NCBI GenBank assembly: GCA_030613045.1
Contig: JAUWMS010000236.1
Coordinates: forward strand, 1 to 5,435
DNA length: 5,435 nucleotides
Source of the DNA: Candidatus Latescibacterota bacterium
Lineage (GTDB): Bacteria; Latescibacterota; 4484-107
Reading direction: 5' to 3'
Shown: positions 1 to 5,117 of the stretch, in pieces
How positions within the stretch are numbered: the first letter of the stretch is position 1
Layout of the letters: each line of letters begins with the position of its first letter
Made by a program: the position numbers and the translations under genes
Notes under the pieces: generated by a model
Databases searched by the model: none
Told to the model about the DNA's origin: nothing
What the model saw: only the letters and a program-made list of their open reading frames with translations

Positions 1-429
1 TCCCCCACCGTTCACGCGCGCCGCACGGAAAATCACGTCGTACGTCTGCCACTCCATCGGCGGGTTGCAGGCGTTCACGAGAGGCGCGAACTGATCGTAG
101 ATTCCTCCGCAGTCCCCCTTGCCGGGAATGTTGAGACCGTAGGAATCGAGCACCTGAATCTCGTACCGGCCCTGCAGGAACACGCCGCTGTTCCCCTTGG
201 CTTGTCCCGTGGCCTCCGGCATATCCGGACACCGAAACTCCAGATGAAGAAAGAAATCGGTGAAGCGCTCCGTGCTCATGATGTCGCCCGTACGGGGCAC
301 CACGTGCAGAATGCCATCCTCGACCTTCCAACCCGCAGGCTTGCCGTCCCGCGTGGTCCAGTTGCTCACGTCCTTGCCGTTGAACAAAATGACGGCGTTG
401 GATGGTGATGTTGCCTGGTAGGTATCCAT
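1..429 (-). CDS. DUF1080 / 3-keto-disaccharide hydrolase domain protein, N-terminal part
   Basis: The open frame runs from an ATG at 429-427 to the window edge, giving the first 143 residues; the C-terminus is missing. Motifs typical of the DUF1080 fold (PF06439, a concanavalin-like beta-sandwich) are present: LFNGKD at residues 15-20, GWKVEDGIL at 33-41, GNSGVFLQGRYEIQVLDS at 79-96 and EWQTYDV at 126-132. Some members of the family hydrolyse 3-keto-glycosides; others are uncharacterised and occur in environmental polysaccharide-degrading bacteria. The start is supported by AAAGGAG 7 nt upstream. Many relatives carry a signal or lipoprotein peptide, but this one begins MDTYQATSPS and goes straight into the domain, so a cytoplasmic location is inferred. 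It lies 166 bp downstream of the unknown gene, so it may have its own promoter, although none is visible. The family call is confident; the substrate is unknown. Confidence 0.88.
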   Translation of the reverse strand, partial: MDTYQATSPSNAVILFNGKDVSNWTTRDGKPAGWKVEDGILHVVPRTGDIMSTERFTDFFLHLEFRCPDMPEATGQAKGNSGVFLQGRYEIQVLDSYGLNIPGKGDCGGIYDQFAPLVNACNPPMEWQTYDVIFRAARVNGGG

Positions 430-436
430 TGCGTTT

Positions 437-443
437 CTCCTTT
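437..443 (-). promoter_or_regulatory. Ribosome binding site of the DUF1080 gene
   Basis: AAAGGAG on the minus strand ends 7 nt before the ATG at 429-427. It fixes the start of the DUF1080 protein, and no in-frame ATG was found in the stretch just upstream. The rest of the 430-595 spacer shows no convincing hairpin with a T-tract, no promoter hexamers I would defend, and no small gene. Confidence 0.7.
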
Positions 444-595
444 CTTTGTTGGTGGTAGATATATCCGCTGAGCTCTCCCTTTTCCGAAACCGCAGCGCAG
501 TTTTCTTCTCCCGCGATAGCCCGAAGTGGTGAGTGAGCCGCTCGACCACGCAGCCACGTGTTTGGGCGGCACAACGGCAACGGTAACGTGCCCCG

Positions 596-1582
596 TTATT
601 GATCATCACACCAGAACTCGTTGACGGTCGTCCAGCCGTGGGGATCTCTTTCGCAGGCATAGACCGCCAGCCCGTTCGGCGTAACAAAGATACCAGCGCC
701 GTACCTGAAGCTTACCCCGGAGCAACAGTGCATAGGTTTGGTATTGAGCTTTTGGATCATCTTCGAGGTGCTCTGAGAGGGGTCCAGTCGAAACAGGTCC
801 AGACAATCCACGCCCTCATCATTGCGGTTGAAACCCAAACCATACAGACGGCCAGAGGTGTCGCTCACAAGGTTCAGGCTTTGGTGACTTCCCCAAGTGT
901 GATCGGGACACCAGTCGGATCGGTCTGCGTCGCTGCTATCCCAGATGCGCCACGGCGAAAATCGGCAATCCGCATCGTACAAAGGCTTTCCGTTCGATAC
1001 ATAGAAGTCGAGAATTGCAGAATCCCAACGGCCCACCACGAGCAGATAATCCAAACTTCGTTTGACGATGCCGACCGCACCCGCAGTGAGCCCATGGCCG
1101 GAACGCTCGATGGCCAAATGTTGGAGCGGTTGCGGAGAAGCCGGATCCGAGACGTCGTAGAAAAACACTTTGGAGCGATCTCTGCTCGAATTGTCCTCTA
1201 CCCCAACGACCAGGTAGGGGCCAATGACCTGAATGCCACCGGCGTGCTTGAGAGGGGCGTCACAAAGCTTGTGGTAATATGCTATCGTCTCAGTGTGATC
1301 CTCGCCTCCCGATTCCCAAGGGCGCACAAGCGCCGAGGACCCATCGGAGTCGGAGGACAACGGAAGAATTCCCATAAAGAAATAAGATTCCGAATCCGAA
1401 CTGCTGGACACGATCATCGTTGCCGCGCTGTTCCCAACGAGGTATGACCTTTGAAGGCCCTGCAGATGACCGCCGTATGGGAAGTCTATACTGCCCGTTT
1501 TGATCTTGCCTATGCGGCCTTGTTGGCGTATTTTGCTGAAGGCCTCCGGGACATTTGAGAGCTGGGGATTGGCATCGGACAC
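596..1582 (-). CDS. Unrecognised beta-propeller-like protein
   Basis: This 328-residue protein starts at GTG (1582-1580) and stops at TAA (598-596). I do not recognise a named family. What can be seen is a series of short beta-rich segments separated by Gly/Asp turns: GGHLQGLQRSYLVG (37-50), HAGGIQVIGPYLVVGVED (113-130), KVFFYDVSDPASP (138-150), YLLVVGRWDSAILDFYV (179-195), SLNLVSDTSGRLYGLGF (235-251) and GAGIFVTPNGLAVYACE (295-311). The pattern 'G.YLVVG....V.FYDVSDP..P' resembles LVIVD-type or other propeller blades. No signal peptide or transmembrane helix is evident, although the protein holds eight cysteines, including a CC pair at 286-287. It begins 13 bp after the stop of the CoA-binding gene, so the two are probably co-translated. 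By eye the codon third positions look less GC-biased than in the neighbours. The coding call is strong because of strand, coupling and length; the function is unknown. Confidence 0.8.
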   Translation of the reverse strand: MSDANPQLSNVPEAFSKIRQQGRIGKIKTGSIDFPYGGHLQGLQRSYLVGNSAATMIVSSSSDSESYFFMGILPLSSDSDGSSALVRPWESGGEDHTETIAYYHKLCDAPLKHAGGIQVIGPYLVVGVEDNSSRDRSKVFFYDVSDPASPQPLQHLAIERSGHGLTAGAVGIVKRSLDYLLVVGRWDSAILDFYVSNGKPLYDADCRFSPWRIWDSSDADRSDWCPDHTWGSHQSLNLVSDTSGRLYGLGFNRNDEGVDCLDLFRLDPSQSTSKMIQKLNTKPMHCCSGVSFRYGAGIFVTPNGLAVYACERDPHGWTTVNEFWCDDQ

Positions 1583-1589
1583 GTTACGG

Positions 1590-1597
1590 CCTCCCTC
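1590..1597 (-). promoter_or_regulatory. Ribosome binding site overlapping the upstream stop codon
   Basis: GAGGGAGG on the minus strand overlaps the TGA stop (1598-1596) of the CoA-binding gene and ends 7 nt before the GTG at 1582-1580. It supports the non-ATG start of the unknown protein; the nearest in-frame ATG would cost 55 residues. The arrangement is typical of translationally coupled genes. Confidence 0.72.
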
Positions 1598-1985
1598 ACC
1601 ACTGCCGCTTTTGTATCATCGCACACACGTCATGGACGACCGTGATGTCATGATCGTGACAAAATTGGATCGCTTCCTCCGACTCCGCGCCGGGCTGCAT
1701 CCAGACCCGCTTCAGCCCCAACTCCGCGCACTGACGGACGATTTCCTCCGTGATCTTCGGCGGGACCACAATGTCCACCACGCCGGGCTTCTCCGGTAGA
1801 TCGGCCAAAGTGCGATAGAGCTTCTGCCCGTCAATCTCGCCGTTTCTCGGATTGACCCCATACACGAGGTAGCCGGCCGCCCGCAGCGTGCGAAATATCT
1901 TATGCCCGTATTTGCTCTCAGCCGGGGACGCGCCCACTACCGCCCAAACGCGCTGGTTGATGCACTCCTCGATCAAGGCTTGCAT
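1596..1985 (-). CDS. CoA-binding domain protein, YccU-like
   Basis: This complete 129-residue protein matches the small single-domain CoA-binding family (PF13380, E. coli YccU type), a Rossmann-like fold related to the CoA-binding domain of succinyl-CoA synthetase. Landmarks are the nucleotide-binding loop VVGAS (16-20) followed by KYGHKIFRTL, then YGVNPRNGE (42-50), LYRTLADLPE (56-65), VDIVVPP (70-76), VWMQPGAESEEA (94-105) and the C-terminal VVHDVCAMI (116-124). The length is normal for the family. Its physiological role is poorly known in general; it is a cytoplasmic protein presumed to bind CoA or a nucleotide cofactor. AAGGAG lies 4 nt before the ATG, a slightly short spacing. It is 141 bp downstream of the FAD-linked oxidase across a repeat-containing spacer, and 13 bp upstream of the unknown gene. 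The family assignment is confident. Confidence 0.93.
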   Translation of the reverse strand: MQALIEECINQRVWAVVGASPAESKYGHKIFRTLRAAGYLVYGVNPRNGEIDGQKLYRTLADLPEKPGVVDIVVPPKITEEIVRQCAELGLKRVWMQPGAESEEAIQFCHDHDITVVHDVCAMIQKRQW

Positions 1986-1997
1986 AGGTCTCCTTGA

Positions 1998-2014
1998 ATT
2001 TCGGATTTCGGATT
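1998..2014. repeat. Short 7-bp direct repeat
   Basis: ATTTCGG occurs twice in tandem (1998-2004 and 2005-2011) followed by a partial ATT. It lies between the ribosome binding site of the CoA-binding gene and the inverted repeat, and has the same 7-bp period as the arrays in the other two spacers. Two copies alone could be chance. Confidence 0.45.
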
Positions 2015-2089
2015 CTCAACGCAGAGTCGCAGAGGACGCAAAGAAAGGCAAAGCCCAGGTCTTGGAGTTCTCTGCGTCTCTGCGTTGAG
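2015..2089. repeat. Imperfect inverted repeat of CTCTGCGT type
   Basis: The left arm at 2015-2034 (CTCAACGCAGAGTCGCAGAG) and the right arm at 2070-2089 (CTCTGCGTCTCTGCGTTGAG) are reverse complements with one mismatch in 20 bp, separated by 35 nt. Each arm is itself a tandem of 8-bp units: CTCTGCGT twice on the right, and CGCAGAG-type units on the left. The element occupies the spacer after the FAD-linked oxidase. It could fold into a long hairpin in the transcript, but there is no T-tract on either side, so it is not a classical intrinsic terminator. It looks like a dispersed REP-like intergenic repeat; other genomic copies would be needed to confirm that. Confidence 0.8.
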
Positions 2090-2126
2090 TATTCATTTTC
2101 CCCAACCCACAATCCCCAATTCGCAC

Positions 2127-3551
2127 CTACTCCATATCGAATACCTTCCCCGGATTGAGGATACCCTTCGGATCGAACTCCTTCTTAATCCCCCGCATCA
2201 GTTGGATGCGCAGCGGATCGCAGAACATGGGCAGATATTTTTTCTTCATCAGGCCGATGCCGTGCTCTCCCGAAACCAGGCCGCCTCGGGATTTGGCGTC
2301 TTCGTGGATCTCGTCCCGGATCCGGACGAGTTTGGCGCGCCATTCCTGCTCCTCGATCTCCTCCATCCCGCCGTCCTTGAATCGGACTTTCATCAGGTGG
2401 CTATGCACGTTCCCATCCCCAGCGTGACCGTAGCTCGGGATCCACACCCCGTACTTCTCCGAAATTTTCTGGACCGCATCCACGTGCCGGGCGATCTCAG
2501 CGGGAGGAACCACAATATCCAGAATCTCGATCACGTGTTCCTTGATTGACTCGTAGAGCGCGCCCCGGAACGCCCACACTTCCTCCTCCTGCTGCTTGGT
2601 GGCGAGGAGAATATCCACACAATTATGTTCCTCGCAGATTCCGGCGATGGCTTCGGCGGCCCGGTCGGACTCTTCTTCGGTAGCGGCGTCGATCTCGATC
2701 ATCAGGTACGCCTGCCCGCCATAGAAATGGGACTTCTTCTCCTGCCGTTTCTCCGCCACGGTGATAACGTCCTGTTGCACAAATTCGAGGGCCGTCGGCT
2801 TGATGCCTCCGCCGAGAATCGCCGGCACGGTTTCGATGGCATCGTGCAGATTTTCATACGGAACGATGAGGGTGTTGGTAATGCCCGGCAGGGGATCGAG
2901 ACGCATCATCTGCCTCGTGATTACGCCCAACGTGCCTTCCGATCCCACCATAAGATGCAGCAGACTATACCCGCTGCTGTTTTTCGCGATTTTCCCGCCC
3001 AACGGCACGATCCCCCCGAAAGGAGGCGGAAGCGCCACGTCCAATCCCATTGTGCACCCACGGGTGACGCCGTACCGCAAGGCCCGGCTTCCGCCCGCAT
3101 TGGCCGCGACCATCCCGCCGAAGCTCGCGCTTTCGTCTCCCGGACGCGGGGAAAAGAACAGCCCCATCGCCTCGGCCTCCGGAGCAAACTGCGTCAGCGT
3201 GACCCCCGGCTCCACGATGGCGATGCGATTCTTCTCGTCTATCTCTACAATCTGGTCCATATTTTCGAGAGACAACACGATCCCACCGTGAATCGGAACG
3301 CATCCGCCGCACAACCCCGTTCCGCTTCCCCGCGCGGTCACCGGGATCTGCTCCGTATAGGCCAGTTTCAAAATCTCCGCCACTTGCTGATCACTATGCG
3401 GCCGCGCCACGATCTCAGGACTTTGCCATATATCGCGCAAAGCATATTCGTCGTGCGCATAAGGCTCCATCAGATCGGGATCGCGCACGATGCTTCCTTC
3501 CACGATGCTCTCCAATTGCGTTACAGTCTGCTCCGTTACTTTGTTATACAT
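2127..3551 (-). CDS. FAD-linked oxidase, glycolate oxidase GlcD / D-lactate dehydrogenase type
   Basis: This complete 474-residue protein belongs to the VAO/PCMH flavoprotein family, with an N-terminal FAD-binding domain (PF01565, about residues 45-185) and an FAD-oxidase C-terminal domain (PF02913, about 220-470). It probably oxidises a 2-hydroxy acid such as glycolate or D-lactate to the 2-keto acid. Visible motifs are ARGSGTGLCGG (73-83), RPGDE (136-140), GGMVAANAGGSRALRYG (145-161), MVGSEGTLGVIT (201-212), GHAGDGNVHSH (375-385, the His-containing site conserved in this family), SGEHGIG (427-433) and GILNPGK (463-469). The length is normal for GlcD. The start ATG (3551-3549) has GGAGG 8 nt upstream. 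One oddity is DVALPPPFGGIV at 171-182, where relatives usually have a shorter LPDG-type turn. No GlcE or GlcF iron-sulphur partner is visible here, so the electron acceptor and exact substrate are unknown. The family is certain; the substrate is inferred. Confidence 0.95.
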   Translation of the reverse strand: MYNKVTEQTVTQLESIVEGSIVRDPDLMEPYAHDEYALRDIWQSPEIVARPHSDQQVAEILKLAYTEQIPVTARGSGTGLCGGCVPIHGGIVLSLENMDQIVEIDEKNRIAIVEPGVTLTQFAPEAEAMGLFFSPRPGDESASFGGMVAANAGGSRALRYGVTRGCTMGLDVALPPPFGGIVPLGGKIAKNSSGYSLLHLMVGSEGTLGVITRQMMRLDPLPGITNTLIVPYENLHDAIETVPAILGGGIKPTALEFVQQDVITVAEKRQEKKSHFYGGQAYLMIEIDAATEEESDRAAEAIAGICEEHNCVDILLATKQQEEEVWAFRGALYESIKEHVIEILDIVVPPAEIARHVDAVQKISEKYGVWIPSYGHAGDGNVHSHLMKVRFKDGGMEEIEEQEWRAKLVRIRDEIHEDAKSRGGLVSGEHGIGLMKKKYLPMFCDPLRIQLMRGIKKEFDPKGILNPGKVFDME

Positions 3552-3559
3552 ACCCTATT

Positions 3560-3564
3560 CCTCC
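3560..3564 (-). promoter_or_regulatory. Ribosome binding site of the FAD-linked oxidase
   Basis: GGAGG on the minus strand ends 8 nt before the ATG at 3551-3549. It is immediately downstream, in the direction of transcription, of the repeat element at 3570-3694, so any structure formed by that element would lie directly next to this site. Confidence 0.75.
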
Positions 3565-3569
3565 GGGAT

Positions 3570-3694
3570 TGGTGACTGGCAATTGGTAATTGGTGAGTGG
3601 TGAGTGGTGAGTGGAGGTTTCACGTTTCACGCATCACGTTTCACGCCTTACGTTTCACGCTTCACGAAGTCATTTGTCCCACTCACCAATCACC
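3570..3694. repeat. Composite spacer repeat element, copy 1
   Basis: This is a layered repeat between the aminotransferase stop and the oxidase ribosome binding site. Reading the plus strand: GGTGA-type units, including three tandem TGGTGAG heptamers at 3591-3611; seven 7-bp units of TTTCACG type at 3618-3666; a small palindrome CTTCACGAAG at 3660-3669; and a final arm at 3679-3694. The arm at 3585-3600 (GGTAATTGGTGAGTGG) is the reverse complement of the final arm (CCACTCACCAATCACC) apart from one position, so the whole element could form a long hairpin with the heptamer array in its loop. Bases 3650-3694 are identical to 5060-5104 in copy 2. No coding function is proposed. Confidence 0.88.
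3618..3666. repeat. TTTCACG heptamer array, seven units
   Basis: Seven contiguous 7-bp units fill exactly 49 bp: TTTCACG, TTTCACG, CATCACG, TTTCACG, CCTTACG, TTTCACG, CTTCACG. Four are identical and the others differ at one to three positions, always within the first four bases, so the ACG end is invariant. Tandem intergenic heptamers are known as a class in cyanobacteria (STRR sequences) and as iterons in some replicons; whether this array is related to either is not known. Confidence 0.9.
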
Positions 3695-3714
3695 AGTTAC
3701 CCGTTCTATGATTC

Positions 3715-4986
3715 CTACAACTGGTCCGCATGCTCCGCCACCTTGCGGAACGCTTCCGCGTGCTCTTCGATAATCCGGGGCCGGTAGTGCTTGAACCACG
3801 GAATCGAATACAGACGCTCCGGCATGCTTTCGGTGACGGGCAGGCTGCCCTTTGGCTGTCGCAGGTCGCGGTCGGAGTTGGCAATACGGGTGGGCTTGCC
3901 GTGCCCGAAAACGTCGGCCTCGTTCAGCAGGGGATGGAGGTGCATCGGAAAATTCGCACCGGGATGGGTATCCACGCCCTCCGCATTGACTGCCTCACAG
4001 AATTTGTTGACGCTCAGCCCGCCAAGCTCCTCTGGCACGTAAAGCCCGTGCGCCGCATACCAGCCGCCCATCGTGCTGCCGGAATCCTTGGGAGGACGAT
4101 GCGCTTTGACACCGGGCACATCCTCTAACAGATCCCAGAAAGTGTTCATCGCCTTCTGGATCTCCTCCATTCTGTCCTTGTACTGGCGGAGTTGCACCCG
4201 GCCCACCGCGGACGAGATCTGGTGCATCCGATACTTGAAGCCGCCCATCGGAAGCCCCGCGTAGGGCTTGAGATCGGGAAGCGTGAGCACCTCCTTTGTC
4301 CGCTCGTAATGCCCAAAGGCGACCGCGCGTTCGTAGATTTCCTGATCGTTCGTGACGAAAAATCCGCCCTCGCCCACTGCCAGCGACTTCCCCGACATAA
4401 TGGACATCGCGCCCACGTGTCCGATGGTGCCGACCAACCGACCCTTATACAGCCCCCCGTGCGCGTGGGACACGTCCTCGATCACCTTCACGCCTTTCCG
4501 TTCGGCGATCTCCATGATCGGATCCATGTCGCAGGGATACCCACAATAGTGCACCACCACAATCGCTTTGGTTCGATCGGTGATCCGGTGCTCGATGTCC
4601 GCGGGATCAATGGTGATCGTGTTCGGATCCACCTCCGCAAAAACAATCGTCGCCCCGAGGGACAACGCCGGCAGCGCCGAAGCCCAGTACGTCAGACTCG
4701 GACAGATGATCTCGTCTCCTACGCCCACGTGGCAACCGAACATCGCCGTATGCAGCGCAGCCGTCCCCGAACTATGCCCCAGCGCGTACTTCATCCCATG
4801 CCACTCCGCCAACTCTTTCTCGAACGCCTTGGTGACGTCCGTCCCGGACATACTTCCGGCACGAAGCACTTCGAGCGCCGCATCCTCGGCCTCTTTGGTG
4901 ATGATCGGCCACGTGAACATGTCGCCCGGATCGGTCTGAACTGCTTTTGGTCCGCCCTTGATGGCCAACTTGCTTGGTGCTCCCAT
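3715..4986 (-). CDS. DegT/DnrJ/EryC1/StrS-family PLP-dependent aminotransferase
   Basis: This complete 423-residue protein has the fold-type I aminotransferase layout of family PF01041, whose members aminate keto-sugars or keto-inositols using glutamine or glutamate, usually for amino-sugar, cell-surface or antibiotic sugar synthesis. Visible motifs are LAIKGGPKAV (7-16), a common N-terminus in the family; SGTAALH (73-79), the phosphate-binding region; VIEDVSHAHGG (168-178) with the PLP-ring aspartate D171; SGKSLAVGEGG (198-208) with the probable Schiff-base lysine K200; and GFKYRMHQISSAVGRVQL (249-266). I chose the ATG at 4986-4984 because AAGGAG lies 9 nt upstream and the conserved sequence begins directly after it. 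A GTG at 5061 would add 25 residues, but that extension is translated spacer repeat. A close paralogue lies upstream at 5118-5435. The family is certain; the substrate is unknown. Confidence 0.95.
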   Translation of the reverse strand: MGAPSKLAIKGGPKAVQTDPGDMFTWPIITKEAEDAALEVLRAGSMSGTDVTKAFEKELAEWHGMKYALGHSSGTAALHTAMFGCHVGVGDEIICPSLTYWASALPALSLGATIVFAEVDPNTITIDPADIEHRITDRTKAIVVVHYCGYPCDMDPIMEIAERKGVKVIEDVSHAHGGLYKGRLVGTIGHVGAMSIMSGKSLAVGEGGFFVTNDQEIYERAVAFGHYERTKEVLTLPDLKPYAGLPMGGFKYRMHQISSAVGRVQLRQYKDRMEEIQKAMNTFWDLLEDVPGVKAHRPPKDSGSTMGGWYAAHGLYVPEELGGLSVNKFCEAVNAEGVDTHPGANFPMHLHPLLNEADVFGHGKPTRIANSDRDLRQPKGSLPVTESMPERLYSIPWFKHYRPRIIEEHAEAFRKVAEHADQL

Positions 4987-4995
4987 GAGGGGGTT

Positions 4996-5001
4996 CTCCT
5001 T
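4996..5001 (-). promoter_or_regulatory. Ribosome binding site that decides the aminotransferase start
   Basis: AAGGAG (within a run of A residues followed by GGAG) on the minus strand ends 9 nt before the ATG at 4986-4984. It favours the 423-residue product over a 448-residue reading starting at a GTG inside the heptamer array. Confidence 0.75.
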
Positions 5002-5007
5002 TTTTGC

Positions 5008-5104
5008 TGGTGATTGGTAATTGGTGAGTGGTGAATAGTGAGTGGTGAGTGGGTGTTTCACGTTTCACGCTTCACGAAGTCATTTGTCCCACTCACCAAT
5101 CACC
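5008..5104. repeat. Composite spacer repeat element, copy 2
   Basis: It has the same design as the element at 3570-3694. Reading the plus strand: TGGTGATTGG, then GGTAATTGGTGAGTGG (5016-5031); four TGGTGAG-type heptamers at 5022-5049 (TGGTGAG, TGGTGAA, TAGTGAG, TGGTGAG); three TTTCACG-type heptamers at 5056-5076; the palindrome CTTCACGAAG (5070-5079); and the final arm CCACTCACCAATCACC (5089-5104). The arm at 5016-5031 complements the final arm with one mismatch. Bases 5060-5104 match copy 1 exactly over 45 bp. The element sits between the stop of the partial aminotransferase and the ribosome binding site of the complete one. Confidence 0.88.
5056..5076. repeat. TTTCACG heptamer array, three units
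   Basis: The units are TTTCACG, TTTCACG and CTTCACG. The corresponding array in the other spacer has seven units, also ending TTTCACG, CTTCACG, so the difference looks like gain or loss of whole units at the inner side of the array. Confidence 0.85.
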
Positions 5105-5117
5105 GGTTTCAAGATTC

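Noticed and set aside
430..595. Possible small gene or promoter in the spacer before the DUF1080 gene
   Set aside because: A 68-residue minus frame overlaps the DUF1080 start in another frame and has no support, and no promoter hexamers could be defended by eye. Only the ribosome binding site is kept.
599..1447. Long 282-residue open frame on the plus strand opposite the unknown gene
   Set aside because: It has no good ribosome binding site and no recognisable motif, and opposes a minus-strand gene that has a strong ribosome binding site, tight coupling to its neighbour and the same strand as every other gene. It is a shadow frame.
2015..2089. Inverted repeat as an intrinsic terminator
   Set aside because: The loop is 35 nt and neither arm is followed by a T-tract, so it does not fit a Rho-independent terminator.
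2625..3575. 316-residue plus-strand open frame opposite the FAD-linked oxidase
   Set aside because: The minus-strand product carries every conserved motif of the oxidase family; the plus-strand translation is rich in Arg, His and Pro as expected from an antisense frame.
3618..3666. Heptamer array as a CRISPR array
   Set aside because: The units are 7 bp and contiguous, with no unique spacers and no cas genes nearby.
3570..5104. Spacer heptamers as plasmid origin iterons
   Set aside because: No replication initiator gene, DnaA box cluster or AT-rich unwinding region is visible, and the arrays lie between metabolic genes.
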